A stretch of DNA of 64,000 nucleotides from Chlorops oryzae. Lineage: Eukaryota; Arthropoda; Insecta; Diptera; Chloropidae. The stretch is taken from contig CM035806.1 in the NCBI GenBank assembly GCA_020466095.1, forward strand, positions 110,046,139 through 110,110,138, written 5' to 3'. Of this stretch, positions 1-10,737 are shown one piece after another. The notes under the pieces were generated by a model. It was not told the origin of the DNA and ran no database searches. It saw only the letters and a list, made by a program, of their open reading frames with translations. A program made the translations under genes and the position numbers. Numbering within the stretch: the stretch's first letter is position 1; every line of letters starts with the position of its first letter.

Positions 1-323
1 TTTAGAGCAGTTTTTGTGATTTTCATAACAGACCCTAGTACTGGAGGTACCCCTAAAAATGGTCCATTCTCGAACTTGTTCTTACTCATGTCCCCGTGAG
101 CACGCATACCAAATTTTGTCAAGATAGCTCAATTTCTTCGATAAGATAACTGTATACAAACAGACGGACAGACGGACAGACGGACGGACATGTCTAAATC
201 GAATCTCCTGGTGACACTGATCATTTCTATATATATTTTGTATGGTCTATCTCGACTAGTTCTGGGTGTTACACACAACCCAACAAACGCAATATACCCT
301 CGACACAGAGTGTGTCGGGTATA
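1..323 (-). mobile_element. mini-me-like element, subfamily A, left-truncated by window edge
   Basis: On the minus strand this begins with the subfamily A terminus (TATACCCGACACACTCTG, reading inward from about 323). It continues through the conserved core after a short TATATA stretch, then a (GTCY)n tract seen here as GACGGACA repeats at about 161-191. The TA tract, conserved core and GTCY tract match the mini-me elements known from Diptera. Near-identical copies occur elsewhere in this window (1.9-3.3 kb, 5.5-6.3 kb, 58.8-59.6 kb). It has no coding capacity; apparent ORFs across it are repeat shadows. Confidence 0.8.
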
Positions 324-433
324 AACAGGCAAGTAAATTTAAAGGAAACAAGTAAGAAAGCTAAAGTCGGTCAAGCCCGACTTTGAAATACCCAGCGTCC
401 CGACATTATGAGCGCACTATGTTTTGCTTCTCT

Positions 434-1110
434 ATTTGTGGGCGTGGCAGTGAGAGGGCAACATAAATTATTTCCCTACACCTTTCATTCGAAATTGGTG
501 AACCTATGTTGCGAATTTGAAGCTTCTACGCCTTTTACTTCGGAAGTTACGAAAAATCTTCATTTGTGGGCGTGGCAGTGGGCGGGCCGCATAAAATTTT
601 TTCCTACACCTTTCATTCGCCTTGGTGAACCTATGTTGCGAATTCGAAGCTTCTACGCCTTTTACTTCGGAAGCTACGAAAAATCTTCATTTGTGGGCGT
701 GGCAGTGGGCGTGCCATAAAAAAAATTTTCCTACACCTTTCATTCGCCTTGGTGAACCTATGTTGCGAATTTGAAGCTTCTACGGCTTTTACTTCGGAAG
801 TTATGAAAATTCTCTATTTGTGGGCGTGGCAGTGGGCGGGCTACATAAATTTTTGTTCCTAAACCTTTCATTTGCCTTGGTCAACCTATGCTGCGAATTT
901 GAAGCTTCTACGCCTTTTACTTCACAAGTTACGATAAGCCCTTATTTTTGGGCTTATTTGTGGGCGTGGCTCGAGGAGGGCGGCGTCCATTTTTTGCCAG
1001 GATATGTCCCTTTTCGTAGTTTACAGTACACCAAATATCAATGGAATGTGTTGAGTGGTTCGCAGGTTACAAGCATTTTACTAAAAACACATTATATTCA
1101 TTTGTGGGCG
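434..1110. repeat. about 127-bp tandem repeat inside mini-me-like element B
   Basis: The word 'tttgtgggcgtggc' recurs at about 434, 563, 690, 817, 957 and 1101, giving spacings of about 129, 127, 127, 140 and 144 bp. Each unit also carries 'gaacctatgttgcgaatt' and 'cttctacgccttttacttc' or close variants. Later units are more divergent. All frames look open only because the repeats lack frequent stops. Confidence 0.85.
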
Positions 1111-1221
1111 TGGCAGTGGGCGGATGTCTCCCATTTTTACTTAGGATCATACTCGGATCCCGATATACCTGTGTGCCAAATTTCGACTTGATTGGTCCAG
1201 CCGTTTCGGAGGAGATCCGAC

Positions 1222-1310
1222 CACGGACGGACGGACAGACGGACAGACGGACAGACGGACGGACGGACGGACGGACGGACGGACAGACGGACAGACGGAC
1301 AGACGGACAT
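1222..1310. repeat. (GACGGACA)n / (GTCY)n proto-microsatellite
   Basis: A near-uninterrupted run of GACG and GACA tetramers lies next to the mini-me core. It is a hallmark of the family and the reason several frames appear open with RTDRRTDG-type peptides. Confidence 0.9.
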
Positions 1311-1437
1311 GTCTAAATCGATTCAGTTTTTGATCCTGATCATTTCTATATATATTTTTCTATATCTCCGGAGCTTAATTCTCCCTGTTACAAGATTTGC
1401 ACAAAACTAATATACCCCGCTTACGCTGGGTATAAAA

Positions 1438-1894
1438 ATATGGGGAGCAGAAAGTAAGTTCGACGCGAGCCAATAAAAACAAGTTGCTTTCGACGGGCTT
1501 TCCAAAAACGCCACGCACAAGCTCTTCCAAGAAATTCCTATAGAATAAATTTTTTTCATTTTTTAAGCATAAAAAGATTGGTAAAATCTTTTATTTCTCA
1601 GTTTTTGACAGAATGTAAATGTTGAATGATCTACTTTTCCCCAACAAAAAAAAAAAAAAAAAAAAAACGACGCTCGTTGGAGCAGGGATCGAACCCGCCG
1701 ACTTGGTTTTTACAAGAATTCATATCAAATTTAAGAAGTCATCTGCTTAACTTTTCGTTCAATTTTTCGTCAAAATAAACGATAAGTTTTTCTCTATGGT
1801 TTCAATAACACAATCTTATTGGATTAAAACCATAGAGAAATCTTATTGTTTTTCTTCCATTGTATGTGGTATCGTTTTCTCTGTGTAGCGCTTT
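1438..1894. other. intergenic segment: poly-A, tRNA 3'-half-like motif, small hairpin
   Basis: No gene is seen. A run of about 22 A lies at 1646-1667. Read on the minus strand, 1706-1668 resembles the T-arm and 3' acceptor half of a tRNA (GGCGGGTTCGATCCC motif) followed by a T-run, but no matching 5' half or D-arm precedes it. Positions about 1793-1806 and 1838-1851 form an inverted repeat (tctctatggttt / aaaccatagaga). Confidence 0.4.
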
Positions 1895-2345
1895 TTATAC
1901 CCGACAAACTCTGTGTCGAGGGTATATTTATACCCGACACACTCTGTGTCGAGGGTATATTGCGTTTGTTGGGTTGTGTGTAACACCCAGAACCAGTAGA
2001 GATAGACCATACAAAATGTATATAGAAATGGTCAGCGTCACCAGGATATTCGATTTAGACATGTCCGTCTGTCCGTCTGTCCGTCTGTCTGTATACAGTT
2101 ATCTTATCGAAGGAGTTGAGCTATCTTGACAAAATTTGGTATGCGTGCTCACGGGGACATGAGTAAGAACAAGTTCGAGAATGGACCCGATCAGACCATT
2201 TTTAGGGGTACCTCCACTACTAGGGTCTGTTATGAAAATCATAAAAACTGCTCTAAAACCTGAGTTTTTCAAGATATTTTGATGAAACTTGGTATTTGAA
2301 CATGTTTGACTATGAACATGAACTGACTATAACACCCTTACTTGT
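1895..2345 (+). mobile_element. mini-me-like element, subfamily A (internally deleted, duplicated left tip)
   Basis: The left tip is present twice in tandem (about 1896-1929 and 1930-1964), followed by the core, a GTCY tract and a body similar to other A copies. It jumps to the right-end motif 'actataacacccttacttg' at about 2325-2343, so most of the right half is missing. It abuts the next copy directly. Confidence 0.75.
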
Positions 2346-2449
2346 GTGTTTGTGTGGTTGTGTGTAACACCCAGAACCAGTCGAGATAGACCATACAAAA
2401 TGTATATAGAAATGATCAGCGTCACCAGGAGATTCGATTTAGACGTGTC

Positions 2450-2480
<31 letters not shown>

Positions 2481-3262
2481 CCGTCTGTCTGTCTGTCCGT
2501 CTGTCTGTCTGTATACAGTTATTTTATCGAAGGAGTTGAGCTATACTGACAAAAGTTGGTATGCGTGCTCACGGGGATATAAGTAAAAACAAGTTCAAGA
2601 ATGGACCCGATCGGACCATTTTTAGGGGTACCTCCAGTACTAGGGTCTGTTACGAAAATCACAAAAACTGCTCTAAAATCGGAGTTTTTCAAGATATTTT
2701 GATGAAATTTGGTATTTGAACATGTTTAAAGGCAATTACTACGAATTCAAAAAATTTGAAAAGTGGGCGTGGCAGAAGGGCGTTTTTTGAAAATTCTCTC
2801 CTACACCCGAATTTCAAATGGGACTTGAACGAAAGTTGGCACTTATGCTTCCTTTGTAGCCGTAAATATCCTAGATCGGTCCATTATTAAGGGTACCTCC
2901 TTTACTAGGGTGTGTCACAAAAATCTCAAAGCTGCCTTAAAATCGGACTTTTTCCAAATATTTCAATGAAACTTAGGATTTGAGCTAGATATACGCCTCG
3001 TATCGGACTTTTTCGAAATATTTTAATGAAACTTAGAATTTGACCGTATATATTTAAGCCTCCGATTAGAATTCCAAAAAATTTGAAAAGTGGGCGTGGC
3101 AAAAGGGCGGTTTTCATAAAGAAATTAAACAAAAGTCTAAATGTTATATGGGGTCCCTATGGCCTTAAACAACTCCTGATATTAAAAATTATTTGAAGAT
3201 GTGTCTCTGTGTCGGGTATTCTATTGTCAGGCTTGCCTGACTGTAACACCCTTACTTGTTTT
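2346..3262 (+). mobile_element. mini-me-like element, subfamily A, nearly complete right half
   Basis: It starts inside the element (the terminal about 55 bp are missing at the junction with the previous copy). It then has the core, an expanded (GTCY)n tract at about 2447-2512, and the full body to the right end (GTCGGGTATTCTATTGTCAG, then acacccttacttg). The 1895-3262 pair forms a head-to-tail array. Non-coding. Confidence 0.75.
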
Positions 3263-3617
3263 TTTTTGTTTTTGTTTTTTTTTACGAATAATTACATAAA
3301 ATTTGGGTATATAAGTAATATTTAAAAACCTTACAGCAATAAAAAGCTTTAAATCAGAGATTGTCAGGCCCTTTAAACGTTAGGTTACCTAAAACCTTTT
3401 AATTTTATCTTCATATTTTATGTAATATGTTTCGAATTTATGGGTAAGTATTCTATAATACGAACAAGAATATGCTATAATATGATCCAGTTAACGAAAA
3501 ATTGCAAACATTTTATTAGTTTTAGAAATGAGGAATTTCGTTCTGTCTCGGGCGGGACAAATTTTGAATCTCAGTTCTAAAAGGAACTTCTTTGAAAGGA
3601 AAGTCTGCGAATGTACA
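3263..3617. other. AT-rich spacer, nothing recognised
   Basis: Starts with T-rich homopolymer runs, then unique-looking AT-rich sequence up to the mariner target TA at 3618-3619. No ORF, RNA gene or repeat structure is recognised. Confidence 0.5.
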
Positions 3618-3619
3618 TA

Positions 3620-4913
3620 TTAGGTGTAGTAAAAAGAAATCCATTATTTTTGCATTAAATTGAGGGCTTTATTTAAGATAGTTAGAATGACCCGATTTAG
3701 ATCAAATATGCGCCGTTTTGTTCGATAACTTGTTGCCATTTTAAAGGTAATTTCATTATGCCTCTCTCGTACATAGAAGCCCTCGTTCCTATTAGCAAAA
3801 AATTGAGACAGTCGAATTTCAGAAGCCTCTCTTGAAGCGAATGTTTCACCAGCAAAATTGTTCGCCATGGACAGGAACAGATGGTAATCACTTGGTGCCA
3901 GGTCCGGACTATAAGGTGGATGCAGAAGAACCTCCCAACCAAACTCCCGGAGCTTCTGGCGAGTCACTATCGATGTGTGTGGCCTGGCGTTGTCCTGATG
4001 GAACACAATTCCTCTCCTATTGGCCAAAGCTGGCCGCTTATGGGCGATTGCTTCCTTCAGACGGTCCAATTGTTGACAGTAGAGTTCCGAGTTAAGAGTT
4101 TTGCCGTATGGGAGCAGCTCATAGTAGATAATTCTCTGCCAATCCCACCAAACACACAGCAAAACCTTCCTGGCCATCAATCCTGGCTTGGCCACCGTTT
4201 GCGCCGGTTCACCGTGTTTCGACCACGACCGTTTTCGCTTGACGTTGTCGTAAGTGACCCACTTTTCATCACCAGTCACCAACCGCTTCAGAAATGGGTC
4301 GATTTTGTTGCGGTTCAGCAGAGATTCGCAGATGGAAATTCGGTATATGAGGTTTTTTTGCGTTAACCCGTGTGGCACCCATACATCGAGCTTCTTTGTG
4401 TATCCAGCCTTATTCAAATGGTTCCAAACGGTTTTTTGTGCAATCTTTAGCTCTTTTGCAATCGAAACAGTGCTAACATGACGGTCGGACTCGATAATTT
4501 CCATGATTTTATCATTACATTTTCGACAATTGGCCTTCCAGTGCGTGGTGCATCCTTGACATCGAAGTTACCGGAACGGAATCGACGAAACCAAAATTGC
4601 GCATGATTGGCTGTTACAGTATCAGGTCCATAAACGCTATTCACATTTTCAGCCGCCTGGCTTGCGTTTTCTCCCTTATCGAAGAAAAACTGTAAAATGT
4701 AGCGAATTTTCTCTTTGCTGATGTCCATCTTTGACAAGCTCTCAAACAAAACTGAATCAATTAATCAAAAAAGTGTCAAAAAAGCTTTTTTAGTAGGAAC
4801 TGTCATGTTTCTTATGCCCCCTAGTGGAACACGATCGGACTTATACAACGCGAGATGCAGATAAATAACGCCATCTATTGGAAAAATAATGGATTTCTTT
4901 TTACTACACCTAA
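3620..4913 (-). mobile_element. mariner element, family M, copy M1 (1294 bp)
   Basis: Inverted termini of about 32 bp (TTAGGTGTAGTAAAAAGAAA on the left and its complement on the right) are flanked by TA at 3618-3619 and 4914-4915, the expected mariner target duplication. The transposase is encoded on the minus strand. Two related copies lie at 35460-36749 (M2) and 47923-49210 (M3). Confidence 0.95.
3697..4728 (-). pseudogene. mariner (M family) transposase, frameshifted
   Basis: This is a DDE transposase of the mariner group with an N-terminal paired helix-turn-helix region and a D,D34D catalytic domain: VTGDEKW, then FHQDNARPH, then YSPDLAPSDYH. Compared with M3, M1 has a +2 indel near 4513 that separates the first about 70 residues from the rest. 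It also has a 4-bp insertion near 3767-3771 that alters the C terminus. The start is placed at the ATG of MDISKEK by comparison with M2 and M3. It should be non-functional. Confidence 0.9.
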
Positions 4914-5011
4914 TATTTGACATTTCTATTATAATAGCTTGGTTTCTTACATAAAAGATTATAAGCTTTTAAATCTGTAAAGAATTAAGCAAAACTATCT
5001 TTTCCTTCTTA

Positions 5012-5407
5012 AGCCTGAAATCCACTATAGAGTTTTTTACGTAGAGAAAATATTGTAGAGTGTAGAGAATCTACCTTTATTGTGTACACTGAAGACATTC
5101 TCTACAATTCTACAGCTCCACGTAGAGCTGCCGTCGACATATTTACAGTAGAGCTCTTCCATGTGCTCCATGGCTATTTAAACGGCAGAAAAATGTTTTC
5201 TCTACGAGTCTACAGTAGTTAAAATTACTTTGGCAGTGTATGTAGATATGGGGCACATACTACAGCTGTACTCTAAATATGTTGACGACAGCCTTACGTA
5301 GAGCTTTAGAATTGCAGAGACGGTCTTCAGTGTATACAACAAAGGTACAACCTCTATACTCTACACACTTTTGTCTACGTAAAAAACTCTATAGTGTATT
5401 TCAGGCT
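5012..5407. mobile_element. foldback MITE with TTA target duplication (MITE 1)
   Basis: This 396-bp element is an almost complete palindrome. Its left arm begins AGCCTGAAATCCACTATAG and its right arm is the imperfect complement through the centre near 5210. It is flanked by TTA at 5009-5011 and 5408-5410. A 3-bp TTA duplication with no ORF points to a non-autonomous PIF/Harbinger-type element, though superfamily assignment from the duplication alone is an inference. GTAGAG words recur along both arms. Confidence 0.8.
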
Positions 5408-5410
5408 TTA

Positions 5411-6394
5411 GGGGCTCTCTCCAGATCTGTCAGAAATGAAAAACTTCATATAAAACAAGTAAGGGTGTATAGTCAGGCGAGCCTGACAATAGAATACCCG
5501 ACACAGACACATAATTTTTAATATCAACAGGTGTTTAAGGGCATAAGGAGCCCCATATACCGACTTTAGTTAAATTTATAAATGAAAACCGCCCTTTTGT
5601 CACGCCCAATTTTCAAATTTTTTTGGAATTCTAATCGGACCCTTATATATACGCTCAAATTCTAAGTTTCATTGAAATATTTCAATAAAGTCCGCTTTTG
5701 AGGCATTTTTGAGATTTTTGTGACAGACCCTTAATAATGGTCCGATCGAAAAAAAACTTGGCGAGGATGTTTGTGGCTAAATACGAGGCATAAGTGCCAA
5801 ATTTGGTTAAAGTCCCATTTGAATTTCGGGTGGAAGAGACAATTTTGGAAAAACGCCCTTCTGCCACGCCCACTTTCAAAATTTTTGGAAATCGTATTAC
5901 TTGCCTTGAAACATGTTCAAATATCAAATTTCATCAAAATATGTTGAAATACTTCGATTTTAGAGCAGTTTTTGTGATTTTTGTAACAGACCCTAGTACT
6001 GGTGGTACCCCTAAAAATGGTCCGATCGGCTTCATTCTCGAACTTGTTCTTACTCATGTCCCCGTTAGCACGCATACCAAATTTCTTCAAGATAGCTCAA
6101 CTATTTCGATAAGATAACTGTATACAGACAGACAAACAGACGGACAGACGGACAAACAGACGGACATGTCTAAATCGAATCTCCTGGTGACGCCGATCAT
6201 TTCTATATACATTTTGTATAGTCTATCTCGACTGGTTCTGGGTCTTACACACAACCCAACAAACGCAATATACCCTCGACACAGAAAGTGTCGGGTATAA
6301 AAACGCTTCAGAAATGAATCAGAAATTTTATGAAGCGTTTTTATATGAAGTTTTTCATATCTGTTTCATTTCTGACAGAACTGGAGGGAGCCTC
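5411..6394. mobile_element. foldback MITE with TTA target duplication (MITE 2), split by a mini-me copy
   Basis: The left terminus GGGGCTCTCTCCAGATCTG at 5411 and the complementary right terminus ending at 6394 (GGAGGGAGCCTC) are flanked by TTA at 5408-5410 and 6395-6397. The next inward motif, CAGAAATGAA then AACTTCATATAAAA, is also inverted between the two sides. The element shares its left TTA with MITE 1. The inserted mini-me copy occupies about 5455-6300, leaving about 140 bp of MITE. Confidence 0.75.
5455..6300 (-). mobile_element. mini-me-like element, subfamily A, full length
   Basis: A complete copy of about 845 bp in reverse orientation, inserted in MITE 2. Both termini are present: 'aacaagtaagggtg' plus 'cctgacaatagaatacccga' on the left, and 'cgacacagaaagtgtcgggt' on the right. 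The GTCY tract lies at 6125-6165. Together with 58758-59589 it defines the full-length form. Confidence 0.8.
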
Positions 6395-6512
6395 TTACAA
6401 AAAACTAAGAAATATAATGTCACGGGTGGGACAGGTAAGATTTTTAATTTTTTTGAAATTAGCAATTTTATTTATAATAAACAGTTTTATTTATTACTAA
6501 GTTATGAACTTC

Positions 6513-7293
6513 CCCAGCCAACCACGGTGCACCTTTAGGACTCTCAATGCGATGCTTTTACACTCCTAAGGAGCCTTCTAAAAGGATCCTAAATGAGCGT
6601 GTTTGCGGGAGAACAGGGCCTTTTCAAAACATATGAAAAAAGTGTGCCCTGCGGACTCCTAAAAGAAGCGTTTTCGGCGTCCTAAAATGCTCCCTCAGAT
6701 AAACCGCAAGGATTCCGTGTGAACTCCTCTATTAGCCTACAATTTAAAAAAAAAAGGACTCCTAAATTAATCCAAAGATAACACAGGAGGAGTGTTTTAG
6801 GATTGCTTGATTTCCTGTACATTGAGAAATAATAAAAAAACAACCATTTTCCTTTTTAAAAATTACTAAGGCATTCCAAAAAAATATTTCTTATTATTTT
6901 TATCAACTACTTTTTCTTAGGACATTGTTAAATGTTAGCTTCTAAAAGTTACCCAAAAAGGTTTTCTCCTCTAATTCTCTATTTTATTTCATTAAGGCAA
7001 ACTCCCGTAAAGATACATCACCATAAGTAGCATAAAGTTGCCAACCATAAAGAATGAAAAAAACCATGCCAACTAGATAATGCAACTTTAAAGCATGACT
7101 CTCTGAACGCTCCTTGACGGTGCTCTTGAGGAGCCCATTGCCGGATCACTCCGAAAACGCTCCTTCAAGAAGTCCAAGTGGGAGTCCTTTTACAATCCTA
7201 CTTCGGAGCGCTCCGAAAACGATCCTTCAAGATGTCTAGGTGGGAGTCCTTTAAAACTCCTTTTTCGGAACGCTCCGCATATGGTTGGCTGGG
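6513..7293. mobile_element. non-autonomous DNA element with CCCAGCCAACCA termini
   Basis: Perfect 12-bp inverted termini CCCAGCCAACCA (6513-6524) and TGGTTGGCTGGG (7282-7293) bound a 781-bp non-coding segment. Near the ends are many short words built on GGAGCGCTCCGAAAACG and 'cctaaaagg..cctaaa'. A smaller element with the same style of terminus and the same CGGAGCGCTCCGAAA word lies at 11368-11581. No clear target duplication was identified, so the superfamily is unassigned. Confidence 0.65.
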
Positions 7294-7610
7294 ACAATTA
7301 GAATTAAAAACACTTCTCAATGTGTTGAAGCGAGAAGTCTGATTGTTTTGTTCTTGCCTTAGTACCTTCTACGAACTCCAAGCGTGTGCGTTGTTTTCAT
7401 ATAGAACGTTGTCTTTCTTGTGAACAAATAAATTTGAAAATAAAGACAAATTTCTGAATCCTGTATTTTTAAAGAAAATAACAGAGCGACAAAATATTTT
7501 CACTCCCCCTGCATATTCTATCGAAATTTTTAAATTTTGCGTGTCGCTGTTCGTTTGTATGAGCGTTATAGGCTTTTCAGACTATGAATTTAAAATCTGA
7601 ATTTAGCTCC
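7294..7610. other. spacer, nothing recognised
   Basis: AT-rich sequence between the CCCAGCC element and the TTAA of the piggyBac element. No ORF, RNA gene or terminal repeat is seen. Confidence 0.45.
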
Positions 7611-7779
7611 TTAACCCTTTCAGAACCGAGTAAATTTTTCTGTATAACTATCTCAAAAGTAAAGTAATTAAAAAAAACCTTTTTTTTACGAGTTCAGAAA
7701 AATTTTTGGGATTTTTTGGTTTAAAGAGTTTTTCAAAAAAGGACCTATCACAATTGTGTAACTTGGCGGCTAACGTGTC

Positions 7780-8022
7780 AATTGAAGCGGAACCGCGAAT
7801 AACGTTGTAAGCAACGAATTTTAACCCAATTTTTGGACTTTCGCTTTTTATAATTCTCTGGCCATTTACGGTTATATATATATTGTGTTTTGGTCAACTT
7901 TTGGACATTTGCACTACTTGGAAACCTTAAAGAAGCGAAATGGCCTTGTTAGTACTGAATGGCATGGCAAATTTGCAAAAATGTGGAATGTGTCGAACGT
8001 TATTCGCGGCTCCGCTTCAATT
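7780..8022. mobile_element. small MITE with about 28-bp inverted termini
   Basis: AATTGAAGCGGAACCGCG at 7780 and its imperfect complement ending at 8022 form inverted termini of about 28 bp (one mismatch in the first 20), separated by about 190 bp of non-coding sequence. It sits in the 3' non-coding part of piggyBac element 1. It may be a MITE insertion or a subterminal inverted repeat of the host element; the flanks show no obvious target duplication. Confidence 0.5.
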
Positions 8023-9445
8023 AGATACTAAGGAATATCTGAGGTGAACAATTCTATTTAGTCCTTTTATTTAAAATTAGCAGAATATTTTATAGTTAAA
8101 ACGAAAACTTTTATTCAGGAAATTCTACAAAAATGAGGTAACGTTTACAAAAGTTAATAAAAAAAATTTGAAAAAAACAATCAATCGGAGACTTATGCGA
8201 CTTATTTTGTGTGGTACTCTTTGAAACAGTCCTTGTCTTTGGCGATACACAAGCTTACTCTACATTTTTGGCATATAGCTCGAGTTCGGCTTACACATTT
8301 TTCATTGCGGCATCTTTTCACATTTCCATCAACAAACTGCGGCCAATGATCAAAGCGATCGTAGCGAATGTCATCGGGAACATTGTGGGGCCGGTATTTT
8401 GATATTTTGTTATGGAAATCTTCCGGAACCTGAAACTGTGGAACCATTTGGGGTGGTGGGCTTTCATGTTTTGCAAGCACCTCCCCCAATTCTAATTTAA
8501 ATGCGAGGAATGTCTTTATTTTACTCTTAGGGATGTCAATCAATTTCGCATCTCTTTTGTACTCAAACCAACTGTTATATATCGCAAGATCAAGGAAATG
8601 AAAAAAAACCTTAACTGGCCATTTCCTAGTTTTCATCTGGATGCGATAATACTCCACCATTTGGTCAGTTGTGTCGACCCCACCCATTTTGCAATTGTAC
8701 AATTTGATTACAGCTGGCACTGGGATTGGCATACGGCGCTTTAAGCTTCTCACCCAACGATCAACATCGCTGACGGGATCCTTTCCACAAGCAGTCGATG
8801 CAACTATTACGCATTTTGTGTCACACTACTTGACCACTGCAACTTTGTCATCTTTTACAAATTGGCACATTTCTCCCCGATTCATTGTTTTTTCTAATGG
8901 AAAATTTACTCTTTTCCCCAATCGGTTAGCGATTATTGTGCCCGTTGCTTTGAATCCAAGCTCGTCTAATTTCTCTAGAAGAGGTATGGTGGTGAAAAAT
9001 CTATCGAAAAACAAATGACTGCCCTTCGGTAAAAACTTTATAAGTCTTAAGACAATCGATGGTCCATGGCCTAGTCCACAATCTGGAAAAGTTCCAGCAC
9101 CTTGGAAAATAACAAAGTCAACAATTAATCCATCGGATGAAGCACAAACCAGATTTTTCAATCCTACTGGGCGTGGCTTTGATCTGATTACTTGGCGTGC
9201 TGGACATCTACTAGTGAAAGGCATCATCTGCTCGTCAATCGAGTACGATGTAATATCAGTGGCTAAATCGTTGCAACGATTTCGTACTAAATGAATTACA
9301 GGATGGATGCGCCATAATTTGTTCGTTGGGTTGGGTGTATTTGTATCAACAAAATGAATAACATTCCTTAGTTTCATAAAGTTGTGCCTCGAAATCGATT
9401 CAGCAATGATCTGATTTCTATAGCCTGCGGACCAGTACATGTGTA

Positions 9446-10737
9446 ACAGGTTGGCTGATAAATCCCCGGTCTAACAAAGAAAAACACATTTTTTTGTCAA
9501 AATTCGTTTTTATTATTCAACATAGTTTCCTTCAAGAGCGATACAACGATTATAACGACCTTCCAATATTTTGATACCATTTTGGTAGTACTCCTTCGGT
9601 TTTGCCTCAAAATAGGCCTCAGTTTCGGCGGTCACCTCTTCATTGCAGCCAAATTTTTTCCCTGCGAGCATCCTTTTGAGGTCTGAGAACAAGAAAAAGT
9701 CGCTGGGGGCCAGATCTGGAGAATACGGTGGGTGGGGAAGCAATTCGAAGCCTAATTCATGAATTTTTGCCATCGTTCTCAATGACTTGTGGCACGGTGC
9801 GTTGTCTTGGTGGAACAACACTTTTTTCTTCTTCATATGGGGCCGTTTTGCCGCGATTTCGACCTTCAAACGCTCCAATAACGACATATAATAGTCACTG
9901 TTGATGGTTTTTCCTTCTCAAGATAATCGATAAAAATTATTCCATGCCCATCCCAAAAAAGAAAGGCCATTACTTTGCCAGCGGACTTTTGAGTCTTTCC
10001 ACGCTTCGGAGACGGTTCACCGATCGCTGTCCACTCAGCCGACTGTCGATTGGACTCAGGAGTGTAGTGAAAGAGCCATGTTTCATCCATTGTCACATAT
10101 CGACGCAAAAACTCGGGTGTATTGCGAGTTAACAGCTGCAAACACCGCTCAGAATCATCAACACGTTGTTGTTTTTGGTCAAATGTGAGCTCGCGCGGCA
10201 CCCATCTTGCACAGAGCTTTTTCATATCCAAATATTGATGAATGATATGACCAACACGTTCCTTTGATATCTTAAAGACCTCTGCTATCTCGATCAACTT
10301 CATTTTACGGTCATTCAAAATCATTTTGTGAATTTTTTTGATGTTTTCGTCGGTAACCACCTCTTTCGGGCGTCCACTGCATTCACCGTCCTCCGTGCTC
10401 ATTTCACCACGCTTGAATTTTGCATACCAATCATTTATTGTTGATTTTCCTGGGGCAGAGTCCGGAAACTCATTATCAAGCCAAGTTTTTGCTTCCACTG
10501 TATTTTTTCCCTTCAGAAAACAGTATTTTATCAAAACAGGAAATTCCTTTTTTTCCATTTTTTTCACAATAACAAAAGTTGCTTCACAAAAGACGCTCTA
10601 TCTCACAAACTAATTGACTTACAGACGTCAAATTTTGACACGAATCATTTGAAGGTTGCCACTATATAAAAATAATATGCATTTAATACTAGCGACGCCA
10701 TCTATGTGTCAGACCGGGGACTTATCAGCCAACCTGT
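9446..10737 (-). mobile_element. Himar1-like mariner (irritans subfamily), copy H1
   Basis: This 1292-bp element has termini ACAGGTTGGCTGATAAATCC and the complement of ACAGGTTGGCTGATAAGTCC, flanked by TA at 9444-9445 and 10738-10739. The termini and protein match the Himar1 mariner known from horn fly. It is inserted in the piggyBac transposase. A nearly identical copy lies at 21666-22957. Confidence 0.95.
9513..10558 (-). pseudogene. Himar1-like mariner transposase, one frameshift
   Basis: The N-terminal helix-turn-helix region starts MEKKEF and is followed by the catalytic motifs VTMDETW, FHQDNAPCHK and YSPDLAPSDFF (D,D34D). A 1-bp deletion near 9916 (the run before 'ccttctc', compared with copy H2) splits the frame after 'FIDYLEK'. 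Total length is 1046 nt, one short of a complete 348-residue frame. I placed the start at the ATG of MEKKEF; an upstream near-cognate codon is not needed. Confidence 0.9.

Larger units (their letters stand above)
347..1437. mobile_element. mini-me-like element, subfamily B
   Basis: This is a non-coding element with ends 'caagtaagaaagctaaagtc' on the left and 'cttacgctgggtataaa' on the right. Near the right end it carries the same core as subfamily A (inverted here), next to a long GACGGACA tract and a TATATATA stretch. The interior holds about six copies of a roughly 127-bp tandem repeat. The shared core and different flanks suggest two subfamilies or two elements that recruited the same core. 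No transposase is encoded. Confidence 0.7.

Noticed and set aside
1041..1410. Arg/Asp/Gly-rich 'RTDRRTDG' repeat protein
   Set aside because: It is translation of the (GACGGACA)n microsatellite; there is no start context or conservation signal.
1668..1706. Minus-strand tRNA gene
   Set aside because: Only a T-arm and 3' acceptor-like half are present; no D-arm or anticodon arm at the right distance.
3832..4481. Plus-strand ORFs across mariner copies (also at 35.9-36.5 kb and 48.1-48.9 kb)
   Set aside because: They are antisense shadows of the mariner transposase, repeated in every copy.
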